14,977 nt of DNA from Deltaproteobacteria bacterium (lineage in GTDB: Bacteria > Desulfobacterota > Binatia > Binatales > Binataceae). Under the pieces are notes generated by a model. The model was given only the letters and a program-made list of their open reading frames with translations, had not been told where the DNA came from and made no database searches. This document shows positions 5,123 to 13,789 of the stretch, piece after piece. The stretch lies in NCBI GenBank assembly GCA_021780585.1, contig JAJXYM010000119.1, positions 1 to 14,977 of the forward strand, given 5' to 3'. The position numbers and the translations under genes were made by a program. Position 1 is the first letter of the stretch, and each line of letters starts with the position of its first letter.

Positions 5123-7495
5123 ATGCGCGCTTTTCGTATTCATTTCGTGCTTATGGTAACCGCCCTGAGCTGGAGTCTCGGGACGGCGGCGACTGGATAC
5201 GGCGCGACTCAAGGCCGCGTCGCGCTCTCGCCCAGCTCGCTCACGCCAATCGCGGGCATCGTTCGCAACGAAATCGCGAAAGGACATATACCCGGGGCGG
5301 TCGTACTCGTCGGCCAGGGCGGCACGGTTCTGTACCGCGGGGCTTTTGGCGCCCGAACCGAAGGCCAAATCCCGGCGGCGATGGCGGCCGATACCGTCTT
5401 CGACCTGGCGTCGCTGACCAAAGTCGTGGCGACCACCACCGCCGTGATGCAACTGGTCGAGCGGGGCAAAATCGCGCTCGATGCGCCCGTGGCCGCGTAC
5501 TGGCCGCGCTTTGGGGCGGCGGGCAAAACGGGGGTTACGGTACGCGAATTACTGACGCACTATTCGGGTTTGAAAGCCGATTTGGCGTTGGAGCGCCGAT
5601 GGTCCGGATATGCCGCCGCGATGAACCTGCTGCGCGCGGATCGACCGTTATTCGCGCCGGGATCGCATTACGTTTACAGCGACGAAAATTTCGAGGTGCT
5701 CGGCGAATTGATCCGGCGCGTCTCCGGCCTGCCGCTGGACGTCTATTGCGAGCGGAACATCTTCCGGCCCCTGCGGATGGTGGACACGCGCTTTGGACCG
5801 TCGGCTGACGAAGCGGGCCGAATCGCTCCAACGCGATGGTCGCGGAGCGGGTCCGGCGCGGTCAACGATCCGACGGCCCGGCGGATGGGCGGCGTCGCGG
5901 GTCACGCCGGACTGTTTTCGACCGCCGATGATCTGGCCACGTTCGCCCGGATGCTGCTGAACGGCGGGCGGCTTCGCGGCGCGCGAATTCTCAGCCGATC
6001 GTCGATCGCGCGGATGACCCTGCCGGAGTCGCCGCCCGGCGCGACGAGATTGCGCGGCCTGGGCTGGGATCTCGCGGCGCCATTCGCCTCCGACCGCGAC
6101 GAATTGTTTCCCGCCGGCTCCTACGGACATACCGGATATACCGGCACGATGATTTGGATCGATCCGGTCACGCGGGTCTATGTGATCGTTCTGTCCAATC
6201 GCACCTACCCGGACGGCCGCGGCGACGCGCGGCCTTTGCGCAAACGGATTATCGATTTGGTATGCGAATCGATTGGGCCGCTGACGCCATCGGCGGTAAT
6301 CGCGAGTCTTCCCGGCCTCGCGCGCTATTACTCACTGGAATCAATCACGCGCCGCCAGAAAGCCGACTCGCGGGTCGCGACCGGAATCGACGTCCTCGCG
6401 GGCGAGAGTTTCGCCCCACTGCGGGGATTACGTATCGGACTAATCACGAACCAGACCGGCCGCGACGCGGCCGGCGCCGGCGATATTGACCTGTTGCGCT
6501 CGGCGCCGGGCGTCAAACTGGTCGCGATCTTCACGCCTGAACACGGTCTTTACGGGAATCTAGACCAGAAAATCGCTTCGGGGACGGATCCGGCCGTGGG
6601 CCTGCCCGTGTTCAGTCTCTACGGCGACTTCACCAAACCAACTCCGGCGATGCTCGCCGGGATCGACGCGCTGGTGTTTGACCTCCAGGACGTCGGTGCG
6701 CGTTTCTATACCTATCTTACGACGATGGCCTACGCGATGGAGGCGGCGGCCGGAAACCGGATCGATTTTTTCGTGCTCGACCGGCCGGATCCGATCGGCG
6801 CCGCGGACGTGCAAGGTCCGATACTGGAGCCGAAGCTCGAATCATTCACTGGTTACTTTCCGCTTCCGGTCAGATACGGTATGACGATCGCCGAGCTGGC
6901 GCGGATGTTCAACGCGGAAAAGCATATTGGCGCGCGGCTTCATGTAATCCCGATGCGCGGGTACCGGCGCGCTGATTGGTACGACGAAACCGGCCTGCGC
7001 TGGATCGATCCGTCGCCGAATCTGCGCTCGCTGACCGCGACGGCGCTGTATCCGGGCGTGGCGCTGGTCGAGGGCGGCAACGTCAGCGTCGGCCGCGGGA
7101 CCGAGTCGCCCTTCGAGGTGGCCGGCGCGCCGTGGATCGAGGGCGACCGGCTCGCGGCGTACCTGAACCGACGGGGGATTTCCGGCGTCACTTTTGCGCC
7201 GGCGGATTTCACGCCGGCCGCGGACCGATACAAGGATCGGCTCTGTCATGGAGTGCGGATTGAATTGACTAATCGCGACCAGCTTGACTCTCCGGCGCTG
7301 GGCATCGAATTAATCGCCGCGTTGCGCCGGCTTTATCCGGCAAAATTCCACGTCGACGAAACGCTCGGAATGATCGGCTCCCGCCGGGTTCTGAACGCGC
7401 TCAAGCGCGGCGACGATCCCGGACGAATCGTGCGCGAATGGCGCCAACCGCTGGTCGCATTCGGCGATCTGCGCGCCAGGTATCTGCTCTACTGA
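5123..7495 (+). CDS. Fusion of a beta-lactamase-fold serine hydrolase and a NamZ-type (DUF1343) exo-N-acetylmuramidase
   Basis: This 790-aa exported protein has a signal peptide of about 28 residues. Residues about 35-390 form a class C beta-lactamase/penicillin-binding-protein-like domain with SxxK (Ser97-LT-Lys100), a Tyr motif YSD at 185-187 (YxN in true lactamases) and HTG at 336-338 (KTG equivalent). Residues about 421-790 form a DUF1343 domain with GIDVL (421-425), GLITNQTG (439-446), TPEHG (471-475), DLQDVG (520-525), DRPDPIG (553-559), and EGGN plus GRGTESPFE (650-665). DUF1343 enzymes of the NamZ/YbbC type remove N-acetylmuramic acid from the non-reducing end of peptidoglycan fragments. 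In B. subtilis a lactamase-like protein is encoded beside YbbC, so the fusion joins known partners. The upstream ribosome site is weak. The 3' end has tandem TGA TAG stops, and the deacetylase gene follows 13 nt later, suggesting an operon for cell-wall turnover. Confidence 0.9.
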   Translation: MRAFRIHFVLMVTALSWSLGTAATGYGATQGRVALSPSSLTPIAGIVRNEIAKGHIPGAVVLVGQGGTVLYRGAFGARTEGQIPAAMAADTVFDLASLTKVVATTTAVMQLVERGKIALDAPVAAYWPRFGAAGKTGVTVRELLTHYSGLKADLALERRWSGYAAAMNLLRADRPLFAPGSHYVYSDENFEVLGELIRRVSGLPLDVYCERNIFRPLRMVDTRFGPSADEAGRIAPTRWSRSGSGAVNDPTARRMGGVAGHAGLFSTADDLATFARMLLNGGRLRGARILSRSSIARMTLPESPPGATRLRGLGWDLAAPFASDRDELFPAGSYGHTGYTGTMIWIDPVTRVYVIVLSNRTYPDGRGDARPLRKRIIDLVCESIGPLTPSAVIASLPGLARYYSLESITRRQKADSRVATGIDVLAGESFAPLRGLRIGLITNQTGRDAAGAGDIDLLRSAPGVKLVAIFTPEHGLYGNLDQKIASGTDPAVGLPVFSLYGDFTKPTPAMLAGIDALVFDLQDVGARFYTYLTTMAYAMEAAAGNRIDFFVLDRPDPIGAADVQGPILEPKLESFTGYFPLPVRYGMTIAELARMFNAEKHIGARLHVIPMRGYRRADWYDETGLRWIDPSPNLRSLTATALYPGVALVEGGNVSVGRGTESPFEVAGAPWIEGDRLAAYLNRRGISGVTFAPADFTPAADRYKDRLCHGVRIELTNRDQLDSPALGIELIAALRRLYPAKFHVDETLGMIGSRRVLNALKRGDDPGRIVREWRQPLVAFGDLRARYLLY

Positions 7496-7508
7496 TAGCG
7501 CCTGAATC

Positions 7509-8333
7509 ATGAACCGCGTTTGGAGCAAACTCGCCGCGCCGGTTCGCCTCGGTTTGTTCCTCGCCGCGATGATGGGCGCCGCGCTTGCTCACGCGCAATC
7601 GGCGCCGGTGCGCGTTCCGATCCTCGTTTATCATCGGTTCGGCGCGCGAGTGACGGATAGTATGACCGTCAGGACGGCGGTATTCGCCGATCAACTCCGC
7701 TTCCTGAAAGAACATCATATTACGGTTGTGCCGCTGAGCGAGGTCGTGCGCTACTTCCGGAATGAAGCGCCGCCGCCGCCCGCAAACTCGATTGTGATTA
7801 CGGCCGACGACGGCCATCGCTCGGTCTTCACCGCGATGGCGCCGCTGGTCGAGCGGTACAAAATTCCGGTGACGCTGTTCATCTATCCTTCGGCGATTTC
7901 CAACGCCTCATACGCCATGACCTGGGAACAGCTCGCCGAGCTGAAGGCGACGGGCCGCTTCGACGTTCAATCCCACACCTTTTGGCATCCGAACTTCCAT
8001 ATCGAGAAGCGGCGGCGGAGTCCGGCCGACTATCGCAACTTCGTGAGCGAGCAACTGGTTGGGTCGCGGAAGCGACTTCAGGATAAGCTGGGCGGCAGGA
8101 TCGATATGCTCGCATGGCCGTTCGGCATCTACGACGACGAGCTGATCAATCTCGCTCGTGAGTCCGGTTACATCGCGGGTTTCAGCATCGAGCGACGGCC
8201 CGCGTCCGGGCGGGACAACGTGATGGCGCTGCCGCGCTATCTGATGACGAATGGGGTTCAGGGCGGGGCCTTCGAACGAATCGTCGAAGGAGAATCGCCA
8301 AATCCGCGGTCGAGGCCTGAAAAGAATCAATGA
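7509..8333 (+). CDS. Exported polysaccharide deacetylase (NodB/CE4 family)
   Basis: This 274-aa protein has a clear signal peptide ending at AHA (residue 29). The NodB domain spans about 36-235. It shows the VPILVYHRF opening typical of PgaB/xylanase-deacetylase members and the metal/catalytic pair in TADDG (Asp100, Asp101; usual form TFDDG). The metal-binding histidines are in SHTFWHPN (His156, His160), and motif 3 is WPFGIYDD (203-210). It would remove N-acetyl groups from a periplasmic or surface polysaccharide, either an exopolysaccharide or peptidoglycan; the sequence does not decide. No Shine-Dalgarno sequence is obvious. Its stop overlaps the next gene's start by 4 nt (ATGA). The order deacetylase then glycosidase resembles the two domains of PgaB, here as separate proteins. 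Confidence 0.88.
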   Translation: MNRVWSKLAAPVRLGLFLAAMMGAALAHAQSAPVRVPILVYHRFGARVTDSMTVRTAVFADQLRFLKEHHITVVPLSEVVRYFRNEAPPPPANSIVITADDGHRSVFTAMAPLVERYKIPVTLFIYPSAISNASYAMTWEQLAELKATGRFDVQSHTFWHPNFHIEKRRRSPADYRNFVSEQLVGSRKRLQDKLGGRIDMLAWPFGIYDDELINLARESGYIAGFSIERRPASGRDNVMALPRYLMTNGVQGGAFERIVEGESPNPRSRPEKNQ

Positions 8334-9604
8334 AATGCATAACTCGTTTTGTGCTCAGCCTGCTTTTAATCTTAACGGTTGTGGCGCCGGCGGCCGCGCT
8401 AACCCTGCGCGGCAAGGTGGTCGACGCCGCCAGTCACGCGCCCATCCAGGGCGCGTTCGTGACGCTCGGAGATACGGTGGTGCGCACCGCCGCGGACGGT
8501 TCGTTCACGATCGCGGGCGAAGCTGGCGTGGTTGGGGCGCGGGCGTATGGCCATCTGCGCGCCGAGACGCCGGCGGCGTCGCTCGCGGGCGGCCAGCGCG
8601 AAATCGCGCTTAAACCATTCAAGCCCAAGGCGCTTTATCTTTCGGCGTACGGAATTGGCAGCGGCGCGCTGCGCATGCGGGCGCTCAATCTGATCGAGGC
8701 GACCGAGCTCAACGCGACCGTGTTCGATCTGAAAAGCGAACGCGGACAAATCGCGTATCCGAGTTCAATTCCGCTGGCCGCGCAAGTCGGCGCGCAGAAC
8801 CTGATTACCGTCAAGAATCTTGCGGAGACGGTCCGCGATCTTCATGAACGCGGCGTTTATACGATCGCCCGAATCGTGGTTTTCAGCGACGATCGGCTGG
8901 CGCGCGCGCGGCCCGCGTACGCGGTGCGATGCGCCAGCGGCGGAATCTATAACGATCGACTGCACCTCGCCTGGACGGATCCCTTTGTGCCGCAGGTTCG
9001 GGAATACAACGTCGCCGTCGCGGTCGAGGCCGCAAAAGCGGGTTTCGACGAGGTCCAACTGGACTATGTGCGCTTTCCGGACGCGCCAGGACTCCGGTAC
9101 GCCGAGGCGAATACGCGCGTCAACCGGGTTCGCGCGATCGACGGCTTCCTGACGGAGGTGCGCCGCGCGTTGACGCCGTACAACGTATTTCTTGCCGCCG
9201 ATATCTTTGGCTACGTCGCCTGGAACCTCAACGACACCGAGATCGGCCAGCAGATCGAAGACCTGCCGCCGATCGTCGATTACATCTCGCCGATGCTCTA
9301 TCCGTCGGGTTTTCAGTTCGGTATTCCCGGCTACCGCAATCCGGTGCGGAATTCCCACGAGATCGTATACCGGTCGCTGGAACGCGCCCGGCAACGCACG
9401 GGCGTCGCGCCGATCAGATTCCGTCCGTGGCTGCAGGCCTTCCGCGACTATGCTTTCGACCGCCGTCCTTTCGGCGCGAAGGAGATCCGGGAGCAGATTT
9501 CCGCCGCGGAGAAATTCGGATCGGACGGCTGGATGCTGTGGAATCCGCGCAATGTCTATTCGGCCGGCGGCCTGAATCCGGAAAAGGATTCCGCCTGCCA
9601 GTAG
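8330..9604 (+). CDS. Putative glycoside hydrolase (DUF4015/GHL type) with N-terminal Ig-like domain
   Basis: This 424-aa exported protein has a signal peptide of about 23 residues. Residues about 25-95 match a carboxypeptidase-regulatory/Ig-like beta sandwich: LRGKVVDAASHAPIQGAFVTL, then RTAADGSFTI. Residues about 98-410 form a TIM barrel of the putative glycosidase family PF13200. Landmarks are NATVFDLKSERG (128-139), GVYTIARIVVF (175-185), FDEVQLDYVRFPD (239-251), AADIFGYVAW (289-298), DYISPMLYPSGF (317-328) and WMLWNPRNVY (401-410). Asp240, Glu241 and Asp245 lie at the strand end where related glycosidases place acids; which is catalytic is inference. The start codon overlaps the deacetylase stop (ATGA), so both are probably made together and act on one polysaccharide. 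The gene ends 12 nt from the convergent ABC operon. Confidence 0.87.
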   Translation: MKCITRFVLSLLLILTVVAPAAALTLRGKVVDAASHAPIQGAFVTLGDTVVRTAADGSFTIAGEAGVVGARAYGHLRAETPAASLAGGQREIALKPFKPKALYLSAYGIGSGALRMRALNLIEATELNATVFDLKSERGQIAYPSSIPLAAQVGAQNLITVKNLAETVRDLHERGVYTIARIVVFSDDRLARARPAYAVRCASGGIYNDRLHLAWTDPFVPQVREYNVAVAVEAAKAGFDEVQLDYVRFPDAPGLRYAEANTRVNRVRAIDGFLTEVRRALTPYNVFLAADIFGYVAWNLNDTEIGQQIEDLPPIVDYISPMLYPSGFQFGIPGYRNPVRNSHEIVYRSLERARQRTGVAPIRFRPWLQAFRDYAFDRRPFGAKEIREQISAAEKFGSDGWMLWNPRNVYSAGGLNPEKDSACQ

Positions 9605-9616
9605 GATAGCGCCCGC

Positions 9617-10750
9617 TTAATCCAGCGACTTGCGGAAGCGCAGCACTCCCATCGTCAGCAGCGCGAAGGCGAGAACGGCCAGCGCCGCCATATGCGGCCA
9701 CAACACTCCCAGTCCGACGCCTTTGAGGAACGTTCCCCGCAGTATGATCAAATAATATCTCAATGGATTGAGATAGGTAATCAACCGCATCGCCCTGGGC
9801 ATGCTGGTAATCGGAAAGTTGAATCCCGACAGCGTAAAGGCTGGATTGAGAAAGAAAAAGGCGGAGGCGAAAGCCTGCTGCTGGGTCGAACACAGGGTCG
9901 AGATCAGCAGGCCGACGCTGAGCGTGCTGAGCAGGAACAGGACCGTGCCCAACAGCAGCACGAGCGGATTGCCGCGGAATGGCACGCTGAACCAGAACGC
10001 GCCCACCCCGGCGACGAGGATTACATCGCCGAGCCCGACCAGGAAAAACGGCACGGTCTTACCAAGCATCAGCTCCACCGGCCGGATCGGCGTGACCATG
10101 ATCTGTTCGAGCGTGCCGATTTCGCGCTCGCGCACGATCGCGAAAGCCGTAAGGACGACGACCAGAATCATTGTGATGCTGCCGATTACGCCGGGGACGA
10201 AAAACCATTGGCTATTGAGGTCGGGGTTGTACCAGGGGCGTTGCTCGAGGGTCACCCGCGGGACCATCGCCGCCGTCGCGGGCATCAGCCGATCGAGCCG
10301 GTCGCGCGCGTAATCCTGCGCGAAGGTCGTGGCGATTTGGTTGACGTAGCCGACCGCGATCAGCGCGGTGTTGGAATCCGTGCCGTCGACGATCACCTGC
10401 AGATGGGCGGTTTGGCCTTTGCGCAGCAGCTCGGCGAAGCCCGGCTCGATCTTGAGCGCCATCGGGATGTCGCTGCGGCCGATAAGCCGGGGGATGTCGC
10501 GGTCGTCGCGCATGATATCGGCGACATTGAAACGGCCGGTGAAGGTGAAGCGCGCGAGCAGCGCCCGGCTTTCCTGGCTGTGATCGAGATCGAGCACCGC
10601 GATCGGCACGCGATTCACCTCGAAGGTCGCCGCATACCCGAAAACCAGCATCTGGATGATCGGCGGAAAGATTAGCTGGAAGCGGGCGTAGCGGTCGCGC
10701 CGGAGCTGGATAAATTCTTTGACGATTATGCGCCAGATTCTGCCCAGCAT
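9617..10750 (-). CDS. ABC-2 type permease, second subunit (YbhR-like)
   Basis: This 377-aa inner-membrane protein follows the ABC2_membrane_3 plan. A cytoplasmic start with VKEFIQLRRD precedes TM1 (about 24-40), a large periplasmic domain (about 45-180) and five C-terminal TM segments (about 183-205, 231-254, 263-284, 296-316, 345-368). The coupling segment REREIGTLEQIMVTP (207-221) is characteristic. It ends with a positively charged tail, RFRKSLD. The start is the ATG at 10748-10750, 14 nt after the upstream permease stop; the open frame continues upstream to 11275 but only as a shadow of that other permease gene. With the paralogous subunit it would form the membrane channel of the exporter. 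Synteny corresponds to E. coli ybhR; the substrate is unknown. Confidence 0.9.
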   Translation of the reverse strand: MLGRIWRIIVKEFIQLRRDRYARFQLIFPPIIQMLVFGYAATFEVNRVPIAVLDLDHSQESRALLARFTFTGRFNVADIMRDDRDIPRLIGRSDIPMALKIEPGFAELLRKGQTAHLQVIVDGTDSNTALIAVGYVNQIATTFAQDYARDRLDRLMPATAAMVPRVTLEQRPWYNPDLNSQWFFVPGVIGSITMILVVVLTAFAIVREREIGTLEQIMVTPIRPVELMLGKTVPFFLVGLGDVILVAGVGAFWFSVPFRGNPLVLLLGTVLFLLSTLSVGLLISTLCSTQQQAFASAFFFLNPAFTLSGFNFPITSMPRAMRLITYLNPLRYYLIILRGTFLKGVGLGVLWPHMAALAVLAFALLTMGVLRFRKSLD

Positions 10751-10764
10751 AACGTCCAATCCCC

Positions 10765-11898
10765 TCAGAGGCTTTTGCGAAAGGCGCGGGTCGCGAAAAA
10801 GCCGATTACCACGGCATAGACCGCCATCGCGGAGATTTCCGGAATCAGATCGCGGGTCCCGGCGCCGGCGAGGAAAATCGCCTTGAGCGCGGTCACGTAG
10901 TAGCGGCTGTATACGACGTAGGTTATCGCCCGGATCGGCCCAGGCATCTGATCGATCGGAAAGGCGAAGCCCGACAGCAGCGAGGTCGGCAGCAGGGTGA
11001 CCAGCAAAGCGTACTGGCTCGCGCCAAGTTGGCTTTTGGTGGCGACGGAGATCATATAGCCGATGCCCAGAATGACGATCAGGAACATCACGGTGGTGAC
11101 GAACAACGCGGTGACGCTGCCGCGAAACGGCGTGTTGAACCATCCGACCGCGAAGACGGTGCAGAGAGCGGCGTCGAACAAGCCGATGACGAGATAGGGT
11201 ACGAGCTTCCCCGTCATTATCTCCATCGCGGTCGCGGGCGTGGCGATCAGCTGCTCCATCGTGCCGCGTTCCCATTCGCGGGCGATGGTCAGCGAGGACA
11301 GGAGGGCGCCCATCAGCGCCATCACCAGCGCGATCGCGCCGGGGATGATGAAATTTTTGCTCTCCAGCTCCTCGTTGAACCAGGTGCGATAATCAACCGC
11401 GAGCGGCGCGACGGCCTGCTGCGACATCCCGTGAATGGCAAACCATTTGAGCTGGACGTCGTTGGAGTAGCCTTCCACCACCGCTTGCGCGTAACCCTCC
11501 GCAAGCTGCGCGCTATTGTCGTCGGTTCCGTCGATCAGCGCCTGGACCGCGGTGCGATGGGCGTCGTTGAGGCGCTCGGAAAAATCCCACGGAATCACCA
11601 GTCCGAGCTTGCAGCGGTCGGCGTCGATCGCGCGTGTAATTGCGGGGTAGTTGTCGACGACCTGGATTACGTCGAAATAGCGCGAGGCCTGAAAACGCTT
11701 GAGCAGGGCCTGACTGTCCTGACTGCCTTCCTGATCGAAGACGTAGACCGGGATATGGTCGGCGTCCAGGCGCGCGCCGTAACCCAGCATCAAGATCTGG
11801 ATTAATGGCAACAGCACGGCGATCAGCAGGCTGCGCGAGTCGCGGCGGACCTGAATGAATTCCTTGCGGCCGATGGCCGCGGTTCGGCGCCAGTTCAT
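10765..11898 (-). CDS. ABC-2 type permease, first subunit (YbhS-like)
   Basis: This 377-aa paralogue of the downstream permease has the same layout: IGRKEFIQVRRD before TM1 (about 23-40), a periplasmic domain (about 45-183), and five further TM segments beginning at FIIPGAIALVM (183-193). The coupling segment REWERGTMEQLIATP (207-221) and the tail RAFRKSL are family hallmarks. The two proteins differ along their length, so they should form a heterodimer rather than being a recent duplication. The ATG overlaps the stop of the upstream ATPase gene by 4 nt (ATGA). Its position corresponds to E. coli ybhS. Confidence 0.9.
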   Translation of the reverse strand: MNWRRTAAIGRKEFIQVRRDSRSLLIAVLLPLIQILMLGYGARLDADHIPVYVFDQEGSQDSQALLKRFQASRYFDVIQVVDNYPAITRAIDADRCKLGLVIPWDFSERLNDAHRTAVQALIDGTDDNSAQLAEGYAQAVVEGYSNDVQLKWFAIHGMSQQAVAPLAVDYRTWFNEELESKNFIIPGAIALVMALMGALLSSLTIAREWERGTMEQLIATPATAMEIMTGKLVPYLVIGLFDAALCTVFAVGWFNTPFRGSVTALFVTTVMFLIVILGIGYMISVATKSQLGASQYALLVTLLPTSLLSGFAFPIDQMPGPIRAITYVVYSRYYVTALKAIFLAGAGTRDLIPEISAMAVYAVVIGFFATRAFRKSL

Positions 11899-12845
11899 TG
11901 GGTCGCCCCGAGGTCGTGACGCTTGCCCGCCAGCGCCACAAACGCATCCTCCAGTGACGGCGCGATCGGCTCGATGCGGGAGGTCGCCACCCCGGCCGAC
12001 GCCAGTGCGGCGGGAAGCTCCGCGCGGGCGCGATCCGCGGCGCCGACCACGACGTGCAGCGCGGCGCCGAACACGGCGGCGTCAAGCACGCCCGGCTGTC
12101 GCTTGATAATCTCCAGCCCGCGGCCCAGCGGCGCGCACTCGACCAGCAGGAGGTCGCCCCTGATTGCGCCGCGCTTGAGTTCGCTCGGACTGCCGGTCGC
12201 AACGAGGCGGCCGGCTTCGATTAGCGCGAGCCGGTTGCAGTATTCCGCTTCGTCCATGTAATGGGTCGTGACGAGAACGGTGACGCCGTCGGCCGACATC
12301 TGGTGGATTAGCTCCCAGAACAGGCGGCGCGAGAGCGGGTCCACGCCCGCCGTGGGTTCGTCCAGAAGCAGCACTCGCGGACGGTGCATAACGGCGCATC
12401 CCAAGGCCAGCCGCTGCTTCCATCCGCCCGCCAGATCGCCCGTGATCAGCTCTTCGCCGCCGTTGAGGCCCGCCATCTCGAGCGCCCAGGCGATCCGTTC
12501 GGTGAGCTGCGCGCCTTTGACGCCGTAAAGCCCGGCGAAGAATTCGAGGTTTTCGACCACCCGCAGGTCGTTGTAAAGCGAAAACTTCTGCGACATGTAG
12601 CCGATATGCTGGCGCACTTCCTCCGGATCGCGGGCCACGTCGAACCCGACCACCGACACGCGGCCCGCGGTTGGCGTCAGCAGACCGCACAGCATCCGAA
12701 TCGTGGTGGATTTGCCCGAGCCGTTAGGACCGAGCAGGCCGAAGATTTCGCCGCGCGCGACGCTGAAGCTGATCCGGTTGACCGCCGTAAAGCGGCGAAA
12801 CCGCTTGACCAGCTCGTCCACCACGATCGAGAAGGCTTCGCTCAC
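11895..12845 (-). CDS. ABC transporter ATPase, second (YbhF C-half-like)
   Basis: This 316-aa cytoplasmic ATPase has Walker A GPNGSGKST (39-47), Q-loop YMSQKF (83-88), signature LAGGW (138-142, not LSGGQ), Walker B VLLLDEP (158-164), D-loop AGVDP and H-loop TTHYMDEAE with His195. A C-terminal extension of about 90 residues is typical of drug-export ABC ATPases. The start codon is GTG (12843-12845) and overlaps the previous stop by 4 nt (GTGA). It pairs with the upstream ATPase; in E. coli both halves are one protein, YbhF. The altered signature faces the upstream ATPase's nucleotide, forming one degenerate site. Confidence 0.91.
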   Translation of the reverse strand: MSEAFSIVVDELVKRFRRFTAVNRISFSVARGEIFGLLGPNGSGKSTTIRMLCGLLTPTAGRVSVVGFDVARDPEEVRQHIGYMSQKFSLYNDLRVVENLEFFAGLYGVKGAQLTERIAWALEMAGLNGGEELITGDLAGGWKQRLALGCAVMHRPRVLLLDEPTAGVDPLSRRLFWELIHQMSADGVTVLVTTHYMDEAEYCNRLALIEAGRLVATGSPSELKRGAIRGDLLLVECAPLGRGLEIIKRQPGVLDAAVFGAALHVVVGAADRARAELPAALASAGVATSRIEPIAPSLEDAFVALAGKRHDLGATQ

Positions 12846-13789
12846 GGGCGGCGTCCTCGTTGGTCCGGCTCGCGCGAAACCATGTAGGCAAATACGTCCT
12901 CGACCGTCGCTGCGACCGTCGTGATGCCGTCGAAGGCCAAATGGGCGGCCTCGAGCCGCGTGCGCAATTCCGGAATACGGCGCGCCGGTTCATTGACCAC
13001 GACGTGAAGCGCGTCTCCCATCGCCATTGCGCTCAGCAGACCGTCGGCTCCGGCGAGCGCCGCGCGCAATCGCTCCGGATCCGTCGACGCGATCGAAAGC
13101 ACCGCGCCCGGCAGCATGCCCTTCAGCTCCGCGGGCGTCCCCCAGAACAACTGACGGCCGCGATGCAGCAGCAGCAGCCGATGACAACGCTCGGCCTCAT
13201 CGAAGTAGGCGGTCGAAATCAACACTGTCACGCCGCCGAAGACCAGCGAATAGAGAATGCCCCAGAGCTCGCGGCGCGAGACCGGATCGACGCCGGTGGT
13301 CGGCTCGTCGAGGAGCAGGACTTGCGGCGAGTGGATCAGCGCGCATACCAGCCCCAGCTTGCGCTTCATCCCGCCCGACAGTTGCCCGGCGAGGCGGCGG
13401 CGAAAGGGCGTCATGCCGCAGGCCGCGAGCAGTTCGCGGGCCCGTTGCTCCCGCGCGGCGGCGGCGACCTCGAACAGTTCCGCATAAAAGCGGATGTTCT
13501 CGTCGACCGTAAGGTCTTCGTATAGTCCGAAGTGCTGCGGCATATAGCTGATGACGCTCTTCACCGCTTCAGGATCATGGAGGACATCCTGCGCGGCGAC
13601 CCGCGCGCCGCCCGAATCCGCCGGCAGCACTCCGGCCAGTATGCGCAGCGTTGTAGTCTTGCCGGCCCCGTCGGGACCCACCAGCCCCAGAATTTCGCCC
13701 GGCTGAACGGCGAAGCTGAGGTTCTCGATGACGGCTCGGCCCGCATAACGCCGGATTAGCCCGTCAACCTGTACCATCGCCTGAGTCAT
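12842..13789 (-). CDS. ABC transporter ATPase, first (YbhF N-half-like)
   Basis: This 315-aa ATPase has Walker A GPDGAGKTT (38-46), Q-loop YMPQHFGLYEDLT (82-94), signature LSGGM (137-141), Walker B VLLLDEP (157-163) and D-loop TGVDP. The H-loop position reads ISTAYFDEAE, so the usual His is Ala194. It keeps a good signature but lacks the H-loop His, the reverse of its partner ATPase. It has a C-terminal extension of about 90 residues. The ATG overlaps the HlyD-gene stop by 4 nt (ATGA), showing tight coupling. It energises export together with the second ATPase and the two ABC-2 permeases. Confidence 0.91.
   Translation of the reverse strand: MTQAMVQVDGLIRRYAGRAVIENLSFAVQPGEILGLVGPDGAGKTTTLRILAGVLPADSGGARVAAQDVLHDPEAVKSVISYMPQHFGLYEDLTVDENIRFYAELFEVAAAAREQRARELLAACGMTPFRRRLAGQLSGGMKRKLGLVCALIHSPQVLLLDEPTTGVDPVSRRELWGILYSLVFGGVTVLISTAYFDEAERCHRLLLLHRGRQLFWGTPAELKGMLPGAVLSIASTDPERLRAALAGADGLLSAMAMGDALHVVVNEPARRIPELRTRLEAAHLAFDGITTVAATVEDVFAYMVSREPDQRGRRP

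Noticed and set aside
5123..6300. N-terminal half of the fusion protein as an antibiotic-resistance beta-lactamase
   Set aside because: YSD and HTG motifs and the muramidase fusion point to a wall-related esterase or peptidase; nothing indicates a resistance role.
9692..10675. Plus-strand open frame (about 327 codons) opposite the second permease
   Set aside because: Gln/Arg/His/Asp-rich product without motifs, antisense to a clear membrane protein.
10751..11275. Upstream extension of the second ABC-2 permease
   Set aside because: The extra 175 residues are Arg/His/Asp-rich and lie inside the first permease gene. Family homology begins at the ATG at 10748-10750.
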